Part shown: positions 16,941-26,468 of the stretch, piece after piece
Numbering within the stretch: the stretch's first letter is position 1
How the letters are laid out: every line of letters begins with the position of its first letter
Assembly (NCBI GenBank): GCA_963678205.1
Contig: OY782760.1
Coordinates: forward strand, 248,001 to 312,000
DNA length: 64,000 bases
Reading direction: 5' to 3'
Source of the DNA: G963556115 sp963678205
GTDB taxonomy: Bacteria > Planctomycetota > SZUA-567
Notes under the pieces: model-generated
What the model was told of the DNA's origin: nothing
The model's input: the letters and a program-made list of their open reading frames with translations, nothing else
Database searches by the model: none
Translations under genes and position numbers: made by a program

Positions 16941-19349
16941 TCACCTGTCCGTTATACCATTTACAATACCTCGTGCTTTATATATTTGAAACTTTTTAAG
17001 TCTGGTTATTGGATCATTATCAAAATCTGTATTGATCTTAATTGCATTAGCAGCCTGGAGTTTTGCGCCCTGCATATTTCCACATTTAAGAAGAAAGTTA
17101 GCGTATAAATAAACATACCTTGCGTTATTGGGATAAATCGCATGTGCAGCTCGATATAAAGCATCTATTCTTTCAATATTTCCCTTATAACCCAAAGTTT
17201 CTAACATCCGAGCCAAAACAATCAAATAACTACTTTCAAAAGGTCTCAATTTAATTCCAACATTAACATCAGTTATTGCTTTTTTCAACTCCATACTGCT
17301 CACTTTTTTTGGATCAAGTCCATAAAGCTGCATAACAAGATTTGCTCTTTCAACATAAAGATCAGCATTATCTGGAGAATAAACTAGAGCATTATTAAAG
17401 GCAGCTATTCCTGTTTTAATTTTAGCAATATCCCCAGAAACCCCAATATTTGAAAAAGCCTCCCTCTCTGCAACAGAAGCAACAAAACTTTCCCATACGC
17501 CCCAGACCCCACAGCTAAGCCCTAAAAGCAAAACACAATAGATAAGAATCGATCTAAACCAATGACCAAGGTTCAACATACCCCAAGCTCTCTGCCTAGA
17601 CACCAACAGACCACATACTATCCAAAATATTCCACCAATTCCTGGAAGATATAAAAAATCAATACAAATTCCATAGAATACGAGTGCAATCAAGGATAAC
17701 TTTAAAACTTCTTCAGCAAAGTTGTAATCCATATTACTGCTTAGAACCCATATTTTTTTAAAACCATATACACCTATAAACGGCAGCAAGAAAAAATTAA
17801 CCAAAAGATGAACTATAAGAGGAACAATTGATGCTTTTCGCACTATTGAACTTTCAGGGCTAGCAAATAATTCATTAAAAAAGTACCGCCCACCCATATG
17901 ATCAAATACTCCAAAGGCAACAAACGCATATAATATTGCGAAACTTGCAATTATTATTGCTGCCCCCATTTTTTTAAATTTACTCTCTTTATACTCAATC
18001 TCTCTACGACTTCTTCTTTCAACACTACCACTAAAAAGCAAAACACTAATTAAAAGTATAAATCCTCCAAATAAGACAACACCTCCATCAGCAAGTAATT
18101 GAAAATAAATATTTGAAGCTCTACCCAGTCCAATAGAAGCTGGAATCGCATACAACGAATGTACTTCTGAGAAGTTATCAAGTCCCCAGCCAAATATTGG
18201 TGCAGCCCAAAATGCTTTAAGAGCTGATGAAGCCGGTACGAAAACTTTGGAAATTTTGAATATGCTGAAATCTTTAAAATACCCCAACTCACTTCCTGCT
18301 GGCGAAACAATAATAACAACTAGCATTAACATCAATAACACTAATATCCCAATACCAATTAAATATTCTGATGTCTTATTAATTCCGATATAATACCTGA
18401 ATTTTAAATATTCGAATTCAAGATACCATAACAAACTAAATATGATTAATCCTAAGATACTACCTACAACCAACCATAGAGCTAGGGATATGATCAAATT
18501 GAATATTGTAGTAACTCCGACACCGCCAATTACCAGTAAAAAATCGTTGCAAAAACCACGCTTTACTTTGACTAACTTATAAAGCAAAATAAGTTCAAAT
18601 AACTTGAATAATACTATACCATACACACTTCCGGAAAATACAATACCAACTATTCCGAAGGACAACACTGCATCAAATTTGAACTTATAAGGCTCTTTAA
18701 TTCTAATACCTGAAAATATAATAATAAGTACGATTGAAAAAGCACAAAGAGCTTCTGCGTTCCCGAATCCACCTCCTATCCAGCCATCTTCAATTCTTTG
18801 AATAAATGCCTGAACCAAAATCTCACCTTTTGATTTGAGGTTATCTCTAAATACAGCAGAATTCAAGGCAATATCATGTAAGTAATCCAGAGCATATATT
18901 TTTTGATATAGCGCATATACTCCCACAACACACATCATTGCACCTAGTAAAGAAACATAAACCCTACAGACCTCCCTATCTCTAGCAGTTATCACAACTG
19001 CAAAAAAAATAAAAACATCCGATATAATATTTTCTAATACAGACGATGCGGAGTTATAATATCCTACAGACTGTGCACGTAAAACTGATATTATTACGCA
19101 TAATATAAAAAACCCCAGAACAACCAAAAGTTTTTTCTGAGGAAGGATGAGCCCATTACTCAACAGCCTGCTAATAAGTGCAGTAACCACAGCTGCCAAT
19201 GCAATACCATTTATAAATATTGTTTGAGGGCTAAAAAATACTGTATCAGCCAGCAAAACCCGCATAATTATATACAGCATACAGAGTCCAGCTGAAATAT
19301 AAAATACTTTATCTGAGCCACTAGTATTTATATTAGTAGTATCTCTCAT
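16941..19349 (-). CDS. O-antigen ligase/polymerase-like membrane protein with C-terminal repeats
   Basis: An 802-residue polytopic protein with about 12-14 hydrophobic segments in residues 15-630. The large loop with WGLDNFSEVHSLYAIPAS is typical of the Wzy_C / O-antigen ligase family, which joins or polymerises glycans on the periplasmic face. The C-terminal about 170 residues are soluble and contain TPR-like helical repeats (DNADLYVERANLVMQLYG, NNARYVYLYANFLLKCGN). It starts 3 nt after the stop of ispG, so the two are translationally linked. No sugar-nucleotide or wzx genes adjoin it, so whether the acceptor is lipid A or a protein cannot be told. Confidence 0.82.
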   Translation of the reverse strand: MRDTTNINTSGSDKVFYISAGLCMLYIIMRVLLADTVFFSPQTIFINGIALAAVVTALISRLLSNGLILPQKKLLVVLGFFILCVIISVLRAQSVGYYNSASSVLENIISDVFIFFAVVITARDREVCRVYVSLLGAMMCVVGVYALYQKIYALDYLHDIALNSAVFRDNLKSKGEILVQAFIQRIEDGWIGGGFGNAEALCAFSIVLIIIFSGIRIKEPYKFKFDAVLSFGIVGIVFSGSVYGIVLFKLFELILLYKLVKVKRGFCNDFLLVIGGVGVTTIFNLIISLALWLVVGSILGLIIFSLLWYLEFEYLKFRYYIGINKTSEYLIGIGILVLLMLMLVVIIVSPAGSELGYFKDFSIFKISKVFVPASSALKAFWAAPIFGWGLDNFSEVHSLYAIPASIGLGRASNIYFQLLADGGVVLFGGFILLISVLLFSGSVERRSRREIEYKESKFKKMGAAIIIASFAILYAFVAFGVFDHMGGRYFFNELFASPESSIVRKASIVPLIVHLLVNFFLLPFIGVYGFKKIWVLSSNMDYNFAEEVLKLSLIALVFYGICIDFLYLPGIGGIFWIVCGLLVSRQRAWGMLNLGHWFRSILIYCVLLLGLSCGVWGVWESFVASVAEREAFSNIGVSGDIAKIKTGIAAFNNALVYSPDNADLYVERANLVMQLYGLDPKKVSSMELKKAITDVNVGIKLRPFESSYLIVLARMLETLGYKGNIERIDALYRAAHAIYPNNARYVYLYANFLLKCGNMQGAKLQAANAIKINTDFDNDPITRLKKFQIYKARGIVNGITDR

Positions 19350-19352
19350 TCG

Positions 19353-20414
19353 TTAAAGTCTTTCAATGATTTCAAGCAATTTTTGTAATGCTTCACCTCT
19401 TTGAAAAGTCCCCAAACTTTTGCCCTTTGCAAATAGCATTACACCACTACCACACCCTGCCAAGCCAATATCGGCCTCTTCAGCCTCTCCGGGTCCATTC
19501 ACCTCACACCCCATCACTGCGACTTTAACAGATTTTTTTATCGAAGCAAGTTTTTTCCTGACCTCTCTAACGAGCTCTGGCATATCACCAATTCTACAAC
19601 GCCCACATGTCGGGCAAGATATAATTTCAACACCTTCACGAATTATACCTGCAGCTTTCAAAAGTTTTTTACCAGCAATCACTTCTCTTATAGGCTCACC
19701 AGTAAAAGAGAGTCTGATTGTATCACCAATTCCGTCAGCCAGAAGCCCACCAATACCTACTGCACTCTTGATAATTGCATCCTCTTCCACCCCAGCTTCA
19801 GTAACACCAATATGCAAAGGGTAATTACATCTTGCTGCTATCTTCCTATTCACCCTTATAGTTGATAATGCATCAGAAATTTTAGCCGATATCACAATAT
19901 CATAAAATCCATACTCTTCAAAACGTTGAGCATACCCAAGTGCTTCTTCAACTACTGCATCTTCAAGTACTCTATTATCACTTTTATTCTTATGCTTTAC
20001 TGACCCACCATTTACCCCTATACGGATAGGTATACCTCTATTTTTTGCAGAATCTAATACCCTATAAATTGCGTCCCAGTTCCCCATATTTCCGGGGTTA
20101 ATCCTTATCTTGCTCGCTCCTGCCTCAAGAGCAGCAATAGCAATCCTAGCATCAAAATGAATGTCACCAACAACAGGTATTTCACTCACTTTACAGACCT
20201 CCTCAAAATATGCCACATCTTTTAATGAGGGTATAGCTACTCTTACAATATCACATCCCGCATTAGCAGCTTCATTTATCTGAGCAATGGTACCATCCAA
20301 ATCACCAGCCGGCTTGGAAGTCATAGTCTGCACGCTTACAGGAGCAGCACCGCCAACAATAACACCCCCTACAGACACTTCTCGTGAAACTCTTCTAAAA
20401 GCCGTATAATCCAT
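19353..20414 (-). CDS. ispG: 4-hydroxy-3-methylbut-2-enyl diphosphate synthase
   Basis: Iron-sulfur enzyme of the non-mevalonate isoprenoid pathway, converting MEcPP to HMBPP. The N-terminal TIM barrel starts RRVSREVSVGGVIVGG and holds VQTMTSKPAGD and IRINPGNMG. The C-terminal part carries the [4Fe-4S] ligands in CPTCGRC and GCEVNGPGEA. At 353 residues it is the short bacterial form, without the large insertion domain known from plants, Chlamydiae and some other PVC bacteria. It is the first gene of a unit with the ligase-like protein; isoprenoid lipid carriers link the two loosely. Confidence 0.95.
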   Translation of the reverse strand: MDYTAFRRVSREVSVGGVIVGGAAPVSVQTMTSKPAGDLDGTIAQINEAANAGCDIVRVAIPSLKDVAYFEEVCKVSEIPVVGDIHFDARIAIAALEAGASKIRINPGNMGNWDAIYRVLDSAKNRGIPIRIGVNGGSVKHKNKSDNRVLEDAVVEEALGYAQRFEEYGFYDIVISAKISDALSTIRVNRKIAARCNYPLHIGVTEAGVEEDAIIKSAVGIGGLLADGIGDTIRLSFTGEPIREVIAGKKLLKAAGIIREGVEIISCPTCGRCRIGDMPELVREVRKKLASIKKSVKVAVMGCEVNGPGEAEEADIGLAGCGSGVMLFAKGKSLGTFQRGEALQKLLEIIERL

Positions 20415-20539
20415 AATTTTCTCTTTATCTCATATTAAAAAATCTATATACTTACCAATATTTAGTTATTCAACTCATATGTTTTATTTCAATATAAAAT
20501 TATATCTTTTTCGGAAATTTATAAAGCACAATAAACCAA

Positions 20540-21445
20540 ATGAATATTAATAATACTCAAAACGATACAGAAAAACATATAGAAGAGCAAGGAGTTCTAT
20601 GGAAACAACCAATTACTGGTTACCAAGTCCTCAATTGTTTGAACGGGAACGAAGACTACGGAATCTTTGTTGCTCATGATACAAGGCTTGACAGAAACGT
20701 TGTAATAAAAACCATTACCGCAGATCTTGACAATAATGAAGATGCGATTGAACGTTTCTTCAATGAAGCCAGACAGGTAGCAAGAATAAAGCATGAAAAT
20801 ATTGCTCGAGGATTAGACGTTGGTAGATCTGGAAAACTTTTCTATTTTGTGATGGAATACCTTAAAGGAGAATCTCTGGAAGAAAAATTAAACAGACTTC
20901 AGACAGGAAAACTGAGAGAAATTGATACACTAAAAATTATTGAAGCAATTATATATGGTATGGAGCACATACTACAAAATGGCCTCGTTCACAGAGACAT
21001 CAAGCCCTCAAACATCTTCCTTTGCTCTGATGGATGTATTAAAATAACCGATTTTGGTATTGCCAAAGATATAGCTTATGCCAACGAGGAGATGCTTTAC
21101 AAAGCCAAACCATACTATATTTCACCAGAACAGGCATCAGGAGATTTCAATATTGATATAAGATCTGATCTATACTCACTTGGATGCATATGGTACCGCA
21201 TGCTATTAGGAGTACCACCTTTTAATTCGGATACAGCAGATATAACACTAAAAAAACATATTACAGATGATCCACAAGTTGTTTCTGAGATTGATCCACG
21301 TATTACACCAGCAACATCTCAGCTAATCAATTGGCTTTTAACAAAAAACCGAGATAAAAGGCCAAAAACTCCGCACCAGTTTTTATCAAAACTAATAACC
21401 CATCCGCTGGTAAAACTCCAGCAAGAAAAAGAGAATGAAGAATAA
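20540..21445 (+). CDS. Hanks-type Ser/Thr protein kinase
   Basis: A 301-residue soluble kinase occupying almost the whole chain. Visible motifs: Lys of VVIKTI (subdomain II), catalytic loop VHRDIKPSNIF, DFG in ITDFGIAKD, SPEQASG at the P+1 loop, and RSDLYSLGCIWYRML. The glycine-rich loop is degenerate (NGNEDYGIF), but the catalytic Lys, Asp and DFG are present, so it is probably active. No membrane helix, PASTA or sensor domain follows. It is divergent from ispG and followed by about 240 nt with no gene. Substrate unknown; an FHA-domain protein, a typical reader of phospho-Thr, is encoded 15 kb away. Confidence 0.9.
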   Translation: MNINNTQNDTEKHIEEQGVLWKQPITGYQVLNCLNGNEDYGIFVAHDTRLDRNVVIKTITADLDNNEDAIERFFNEARQVARIKHENIARGLDVGRSGKLFYFVMEYLKGESLEEKLNRLQTGKLREIDTLKIIEAIIYGMEHILQNGLVHRDIKPSNIFLCSDGCIKITDFGIAKDIAYANEEMLYKAKPYYISPEQASGDFNIDIRSDLYSLGCIWYRMLLGVPPFNSDTADITLKKHITDDPQVVSEIDPRITPATSQLINWLLTKNRDKRPKTPHQFLSKLITHPLVKLQQEKENEE

Positions 21446-21627
21446 ATGACAATTTAACGGTATTAACTTAAAAATGCTTCATAACATAATTTTAAACAAC
21501 TTATATTCTTTACTATATACAAATAAGATTTACTTGTAAAAACAGCAACTAGGGCATAATGCATTACCTAGTGCAAAAAAACGCTATTACTCAATATAAT
21601 CTTACAATACATATATGTAATCATATA

Positions 21628-21661
21628 AAAGGAAAGAACCATTAATCAGGTTCTTTCCTTT
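21628..21661. terminator. Terminator of the SH3 protein gene
   Basis: A perfect 13-bp inverted repeat (21628-21640 and 21649-21661) with an 8-nt loop. On the minus strand it is followed by TTTTATATG, fitting termination of the gene ending at 21687. Confidence 0.8.
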
Positions 21662-21686
21662 AAATTTAAACTTTATATCAAAATTA

Positions 21687-23186
21687 TTACTCAACGCTCA
21701 ACCCAGTAATATCATATGAATCGCCTACTTGCGCCGGTCCTTCTCTAACATCAATCTCTTCAACCATTGGAGCAAACCCTTCATCTTCATCAATAATTAC
21801 ATTTTCACGAACACTATATCCTGCAGGCTGATTTTCCAAAACCTGAGTATTTGGAGATATATATGTACCATTATACATACTAAGTTTCTTTACTTCCATA
21901 ATATCATTATTTGAACTAACATCATCAATAATAACACCACTTACTCTTACATGCTTACCAACAAAATCATCAAGATCATAATATAGTGAACGAAGAAGAT
22001 ATATTGTTTCCCCTCCTTTTACCAGCCTATAACCCGCGGTTCTATTATTCAAATAACCAATATATTCTACCCACCCTGTAGCATCATAACCCATACTTCC
22101 TGGAGGAGGTCCCGGTTTATAGTTCTTTGCTAGTTCTGCTCTATATGCAGCTTCATACTTTTTATCTTCAGCGCTTCTCTTATATGCTTCTTCTTTTTCT
22201 CTTAAAGCTTCCCTCTCTATTCTTGCCATCTGATCTTCAACACCTCTTAAAATATTACTTACAGCATTTCTTCTCGCTTCACGAACTTTTCTTTCAGCTT
22301 CAGCTCTTGCTTTAATTTTATCAATAATTGGATTATTCTTACTCTGAGCAATAATACCATCCGCTGCAGCTTTAATTTTATTCCCAAACTCATCAACTGG
22401 CTCATTACCACCAGCAACAACAGGTGCAGCCGTTTCTTTTACATCTCCGCCATAACTCACATACTTATGGAATACCCAAGCAGTAGCACTTGCAGGAGGC
22501 TTAATACGAACCCACTGACCTCTTATTCCAGTTATGAAAACTGACTCACCAGAATTCATTTGCCCCACAACCGTACTTCCCGGCCAAGGCCTTGCTCTCA
22601 AGTTTACATTACTCCCACGTACTTCACGCACCAGCCCTTGCTCAGGAATATCAGCAGGTATATCACCACTTATATATTTTTGATTAATATAGCAATACTC
22701 TGTATCAGGATAAGCAATCTTTACCCAGTCACCTACCTTTTCATATACAGTAACAGGTGTATCTATATCAGCTGTCAACACTATCTCATATTTAGTGCTC
22801 TGTCCAGCTCTAATATTTACTCTTCCTCCGGTAATTTTACCTTGAACACCACCAAGATTTTTAGTAGTTGTAATTACAGATGGTGCATTTGTTGAAGGCA
22901 AGACATCGACTTCCTGAGTAACAACATTATCTTCAGAAAGTACGGGTAATGTCAATTCTGCATTATCTGCTGGAGGCGGCGGTGGCACAAAATCAGAATT
23001 CTGAGTCGCGTCAACAGCTACCGCTTCAGAATCTATTGACGGAGCAGGCGGTGGTGGTGGTAACTCAAGCCCACCATCTACTGATGGAGGAGGTGGCAAA
23101 AGAAGAGTATCATCAGCCCCCCATACCAAACCTGCAGATAATCCTATGATAGCAACAACAGAGAAAACTTTTGAAAAAAAACGCAT
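21687..23186 (-). CDS. Exported protein with bacterial SH3 domains
   Basis: The start is ATG at 23186, where GAGGAG lies 9 nt upstream; a longer reading from 23222 lacks support. A signal peptide (ending LVWGA) leads into a proline-rich region with runs of PPPPP (residues about 30-80). Two SH3_3-like domains follow (GGRVNIRAGQSTKYEIVLT and SNVNLRARPWPGSTVVGQM), then a charged coiled-coil with many Glu, Arg and Ala (about 290-360), then a C-terminal OB-like part (LDDFVGKHVRVSGVIID). SH3_3 domains usually bind cell-wall peptides, so a periplasmic envelope role is likely. Poly-proline plus SH3 in one chain could permit self-association; that is inference. Confidence 0.8.
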   Translation of the reverse strand: MRFFSKVFSVVAIIGLSAGLVWGADDTLLLPPPPSVDGGLELPPPPPAPSIDSEAVAVDATQNSDFVPPPPPADNAELTLPVLSEDNVVTQEVDVLPSTNAPSVITTTKNLGGVQGKITGGRVNIRAGQSTKYEIVLTADIDTPVTVYEKVGDWVKIAYPDTEYCYINQKYISGDIPADIPEQGLVREVRGSNVNLRARPWPGSTVVGQMNSGESVFITGIRGQWVRIKPPASATAWVFHKYVSYGGDVKETAAPVVAGGNEPVDEFGNKIKAAADGIIAQSKNNPIIDKIKARAEAERKVREARRNAVSNILRGVEDQMARIEREALREKEEAYKRSAEDKKYEAAYRAELAKNYKPGPPPGSMGYDATGWVEYIGYLNNRTAGYRLVKGGETIYLLRSLYYDLDDFVGKHVRVSGVIIDDVSSNNDIMEVKKLSMYNGTYISPNTQVLENQPAGYSVRENVIIDEDEGFAPMVEEIDVREGPAQVGDSYDITGLSVE

Positions 23187-23537
23187 AATTTTCAACTCCT
23201 CAGATTCTATTTTTTGTACCAAGCAAGAGAATCAAGTTTTACAAGAACTCTTACTTTAATCATTAATAAAATAATTTCCCCAATTATAACAACACTACTT
23301 ATGTAATATTATGTCGTTTTACCTAGAAATTCCTATGGTAAATCTTACAACCATAAACGGAAATTTAGTTTAATTGCGAAAGACAATAAATAATAGATGC
23401 AATTATAACTGTATATCGGCAATGTCAGTCAATTAATTATAATTATATTATAAAAAATTTAATTTTAATATGTAGTTTTTCGTTTTTTTGCTATAATTAC
23501 ATTGTTATAGTAACAAATATGTATAAAGGAGTATATC
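23187..23537. other. Divergent intergenic region with extended -10 promoter
   Basis: This AT-rich region separates the minus-strand SH3 gene from a plus-strand small protein. No ORF or RNA is evident. Near its right end lie the promoter and dyad listed separately. Confidence 0.6.
23489..23516 (+). promoter_or_regulatory. Extended -10 promoter with TTGTTA-N3-TAACAA dyad
   Basis: TGCTATAAT (TATAAT at 23492-23497) is an extended -10. Overlapping the expected transcription start is the dyad TTGTTA TAG TAACAA (23502-23516), a plausible operator. AAAGGAG and the ATG at 23538 follow. Confidence 0.55.
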
Positions 23538-23762
23538 ATGAAATGCTGGTTCTGCGATGAAGAAGCTAGAGGAGTATGTGCGGCCTGCGGTAGAGGTTTA
23601 TGTTATCACCATGCTCATATTCACGATGATATGACTATTGCTAAAAGCGATACTTCAACAGGATACACCAGTTATTATAGTGTTAAAAATTCACTTAAAT
23701 GTGAAGAATGCAAACTTGAGTGGGTTCATCATAAGCCCGGGGACGATTTCCCTGAAAAATAA
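23538..23762 (+). CDS. Small Cys/His zinc-binding protein (DUF2180/B-box-like)
   Basis: A 74-residue protein with dense Cys and His: CWFCDEEARGVCAACGRGLC at the N-terminus followed by YHHAHIHDD, then CEECKLEWVHH near the end. The spacing suggests two zinc sites, and the opening resembles DUF2180-type mini zinc-binding proteins known from archaea and some bacteria. AAAGGAG stands 6 nt before the ATG. It lies 22 nt upstream of a DUF4912-like gene, so the two probably form an operon. Role unknown. Confidence 0.7.
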   Translation: MKCWFCDEEARGVCAACGRGLCYHHAHIHDDMTIAKSDTSTGYTSYYSVKNSLKCEECKLEWVHHKPGDDFPEK

Positions 23763-23784
23763 CTCTTAGGACAACCAACTACTT

Positions 23785-25218
23785 ATGAGCATAACCAGAG
23801 ATAGTACGACATTTACCGATTCTAATAGAATTCCTGCTAATTCTATTACTCCAACTTACAAAGACCCCACCACTTTAGTAAGCAAGGATATATATGTACT
23901 ATGTGACGGAGCGATTAAGAAACCTGACACAATTAATAAATCAAGAGTCTTAAGCAACAAACATTCACATGTTTCAAATAAACATCAAATAAGAAATATT
24001 ACTGACGTAACGAGTCAAAAATCAGCAAAAAAGAAAAAAAGCAAACAGCTTTCAAAGGTTGATCATACCCCATTAGATTTAATTACCTCTAAAAAGTCTC
24101 TTATCTGGCTACAAAAGCTTGATGAGAACAAACTGGCTGTACAGTGGAATATTCCAAATAATATCCAACGCAACTGCCAGGACTTACTTCTTAGTGGTGA
24201 GAAAGCTGAATTTGTATTGAGACTTTATCAGAATATTGCCATTGGTAATGCTAGATGGAAAACCTCGCAACGCACACTTGAATATCCTATCGATATTATT
24301 AGACGCAAATGCTATGTAAACCTAGAAAATTCTGGTGGTGGAATCTTTACTGCAGAAGTTGGAGTGAAATCTTTAAACAGTCGTTACATTTTTATTGCCC
24401 GTTCAAACAAGTGTTCAACACCTGGATTCGTTACAGAGCAGAAGAAAGCAGAACTTAGATTTAATAAATCTATTTCTCATAAACAGAATATTAAAACACC
24501 AAAGGTATTCAAAAGCAAAGGCAAGATAAATCACTTGGGAGTTTCAAACTTTGAGCTTAGAGATAGAGATATTCTTGCAGAATCATTGGTAAGTGGAGTA
24601 TATACTGATTTTTTACAAGAAGGGCCAAAAGTTCTAAAGCGTAAAAATGAACAAATTTCTTTGAGTAGCGTTGCCTCAAGAGCAGATTACCTAAATGCTA
24701 TTAAAATATCGGCTAAAAAGAAAATTGCCACTGATTCAGCAACTTATAAAATGAAATTGAAAACAGAGCGTTTAGATCAAAATAACCTTATTGAAAAAAG
24801 CTACCAGAACAGCCCTATACAAAATTGCCCTGAAAAAACTGGACGCTATATTCCAGAAAACCTAAATACAGAAAATATCAAAGCAGCAGGAGTTATGATT
24901 GCTTCAATGCTAAACACTCAAGGGACAGTAGCTATTGATGTGTTTAAAAAGGATGAAAATTGCAATTCTAGCAGCAAAACCAGGCAAATTATAAAAGTCC
25001 AAAGCAAGAAAGGTCTTGCGAAAGCAATTAAAAAGTCGGGCCTGCACGAAAGCTCAGAACTAATCATAAAAGGCAAACTTAAACCTGGTCGCAGAGTTCG
25101 AGTTGGAGGTCTGCTCATTGATACTGAGTCTGATGGATCTTTCTATGTAGCATGCTCAATTAAAAACGGCAAATTACATGTACCTATTGAAGAAATAGAA
25201 GCCATTGTTGTTGAATAA
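23785..25218 (+). CDS. DUF4912-like protein
   Basis: A 477-residue soluble protein. Residues about 100-215 match the layout of DUF4912: WNI-type strand, EFVLRLYQN, then YVNLENSGGGIFTAEVGVKS and FIARSNKCSTPG, the family's repeated pattern of short beta strands ending with a Ser-Asn-x-x-x-T-P. The C-terminus (KPGRRVRVGGLLIDTESDGS) looks like a second, partial copy of a glycogen-debranching-like or beta-sandwich strand set. The N-terminal 95 residues are polar, Lys/Ser/Thr-rich and probably disordered. DUF4912 has no established function. Operon with the preceding Cys/His protein is likely. Confidence 0.6.
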   Translation: MSITRDSTTFTDSNRIPANSITPTYKDPTTLVSKDIYVLCDGAIKKPDTINKSRVLSNKHSHVSNKHQIRNITDVTSQKSAKKKKSKQLSKVDHTPLDLITSKKSLIWLQKLDENKLAVQWNIPNNIQRNCQDLLLSGEKAEFVLRLYQNIAIGNARWKTSQRTLEYPIDIIRRKCYVNLENSGGGIFTAEVGVKSLNSRYIFIARSNKCSTPGFVTEQKKAELRFNKSISHKQNIKTPKVFKSKGKINHLGVSNFELRDRDILAESLVSGVYTDFLQEGPKVLKRKNEQISLSSVASRADYLNAIKISAKKKIATDSATYKMKLKTERLDQNNLIEKSYQNSPIQNCPEKTGRYIPENLNTENIKAAGVMIASMLNTQGTVAIDVFKKDENCNSSSKTRQIIKVQSKKGLAKAIKKSGLHESSELIIKGKLKPGRRVRVGGLLIDTESDGSFYVACSIKNGKLHVPIEEIEAIVVE

Positions 25219-25325
25219 CTTTTGCCCTGCTTCTGTACTATTGCACATAAATCACTTCTATTAAAAAATATAACAATAGACGCACATCTATTTGAAAATA
25301 ATCAAACTGATTGTCATCACCAACT

Positions 25326-25667
25326 TTAACAATCTACAGAAATATTTAATCTTTCAATATAATCTTCACCCCAAGAATGAATTGCACGTAATATCGGAGT
25401 CAAAGTTCTGCCATTCTCAGTAAGGCTGTACTCCACTTTCGGAGGAACAACTGGGTATACCTCCCTATGAATTAAGCCATCTGCTTCTAACTCTCTTAAT
25501 TGCTGAGTAAGCATCTTGGGAGTTGCAGATATTATTTTTTTATTCAACTCACTATATCTAAGCGTTTCTTCCATAAGATGCCATAAAATTAGCGATTTAT
25601 ACTTTCCACCAATCACCGCTAGAGCAACTTCTACTGGACATTGATATTGTGACAAATTTCTCTTCAT
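25326..25667 (-). CDS. HxlR family transcriptional regulator
   Basis: A winged-helix regulator of the HxlR (MarR-like) family, usually sensing electrophiles or disulfide stress. The characteristic CPVEVALAVIGGKYKSLILWHL carries the conserved Cys, followed by the recognition helix region ATPKMLTQQLRELEADGLI and the wing VPPKVEYSLTENG. The ATG at 25667 is chosen because AAGGG lies 5 nt before it; an ATG at 25685 would add six residues without an SD. It is divergent from a nitroreductase gene, the classic arrangement in which the regulator controls the reductase, and a palindrome sits between them. Confidence 0.9.
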   Translation of the reverse strand: MKRNLSQYQCPVEVALAVIGGKYKSLILWHLMEETLRYSELNKKIISATPKMLTQQLRELEADGLIHREVYPVVPPKVEYSLTENGRTLTPILRAIHSWGEDYIERLNISVDC

Positions 25668-25698
25668 ACCTACCCTTGCTATCATTTTGCATAGTATA

Positions 25699-25712
25699 GC
25701 ACTTTAAAGTGC
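25699..25712. promoter_or_regulatory. Putative HxlR operator
   Basis: A perfect 14-bp palindrome, GCACTTTAAAGTGC, with outer AGTAT/ATACT arms offset by one base. It lies between the divergent HxlR and nitroreductase genes just upstream of the nitroreductase -35. Confidence 0.6.
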
Positions 25713-25716
25713 ATAC

Positions 25717-25745
25717 TTGCTATTATTTAACTGCTATGACATAAT
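25717..25745 (+). promoter_or_regulatory. Nitroreductase promoter
   Basis: TTGCTA (25717-25722) and CATAAT (25740-25745) with 17-nt spacing, 40 nt before the nitroreductase ATG and adjacent to the palindrome. Confidence 0.5.
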
Positions 25746-25784
25746 AATAAGAATTCAACCCAAAAAAACAAAGGAGAAATTATT

Positions 25785-26303
25785 ATGAACTTTCTTGATC
25801 TAGCAAAAAAAAGATTCTCTGTCCGCTCATATAGTAGCGAACCTGTATCACAAGAAGATCTAAATCAAATTCTTGAAGCAGCTCAAGTTGCTCCTACTGC
25901 TTGCAACAATCAACCTTTTCATATTCTTGCCATACAGAACAAAGAAGTATTAACAAAGATTTCTAAAGCAACAAATTTCTACAACGCCCCACTTGTACTT
26001 ATTGTACTAGGTGACAATTCTCAAGCATGGACAAGAGAATACGATAATTATATAGCAACAGATATAGATGCGAGTATTGCTACTGATCACATGATGCTAC
26101 AGGCAACAGATCTAGGATTAGGGTCACTCTGGATAGGTTATTTCAATCCTATAATCTTACAAGATGAACTGAACATACCTTCCAACCTAAGACCAATAAA
26201 TATTTTAGCAATCGGCCATAATTCCGGAAAAACCCAAGCACATGATAGGCATTCAACTAAGCGTAAACAAATTGATCAATTAGTGTCATATGATAGTTTT
26301 TAA
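25785..26303 (+). CDS. Nitroreductase family flavoprotein
   Basis: FMN-dependent oxidoreductase of the nitroreductase family, 172 residues, on the short side but typical for the group common in anaerobes. Signs: KKRFSVRSYSSEPVSQEDL at the N-terminus with the FMN-phosphate Arg residues, EAAQVAPTACNNQPFHI, then LGLGSLWIGYF in the second half. The ATG has AAAGGAGAA upstream. Substrate is not predictable; quinones or nitro compounds are usual in vitro. Likely controlled by the divergent HxlR regulator. Confidence 0.9.
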   Translation: MNFLDLAKKRFSVRSYSSEPVSQEDLNQILEAAQVAPTACNNQPFHILAIQNKEVLTKISKATNFYNAPLVLIVLGDNSQAWTREYDNYIATDIDASIATDHMMLQATDLGLGSLWIGYFNPIILQDELNIPSNLRPINILAIGHNSGKTQAHDRHSTKRKQIDQLVSYDSF

Positions 26304-26304
26304 C

Positions 26305-26350
26305 TAATAGCATTTCAGCAGCACTTTATGATGCTGCTGAAATGCTATTA
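26305..26350. terminator. Strong bidirectional terminator hairpin
   Basis: A perfect 19-bp inverted repeat (26305-26323 and 26332-26350) with an 8-nt loop, directly after the nitroreductase stop. Confidence 0.85.
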
Positions 26351-26416
26351 AACTTGGGCAAATTTTGATTATTTATAACAAAAATTCTCTACACTTATCA
26401 CTTTAAAAGGAAGGGT

Positions 26417-26468
26417 TGCTCCAGAGTATTGTCGGGGAGTAACTCTGGAGCACGTCCGTATTACGGAC
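26417..26468. ncRNA. GC-rich twin hairpin, unassigned (possible small RNA or recA terminator)
   Basis: Two adjacent stems lie in a GC-rich island within AT-rich DNA: an 11-bp stem (26417-26427 and 26442-26452, 14-nt loop holding GGGGAG) and GTCCGTATTACGGAC (26454-26468). It is downstream of both the nitroreductase (already terminated) and recA. On the minus strand the larger stem is followed by CCCTTCCTTTT, so it could be the recA terminator. Its conserved look also fits a structured RNA; I recognise no family. Confidence 0.4.

Noticed and set aside
26430..26445. GGGGAGTA in the GC-rich hairpin as a manganese (yybP-ykoY) riboswitch
   Set aside because: Only this short string matches; the rest of the fold is absent and no gene follows on that strand.
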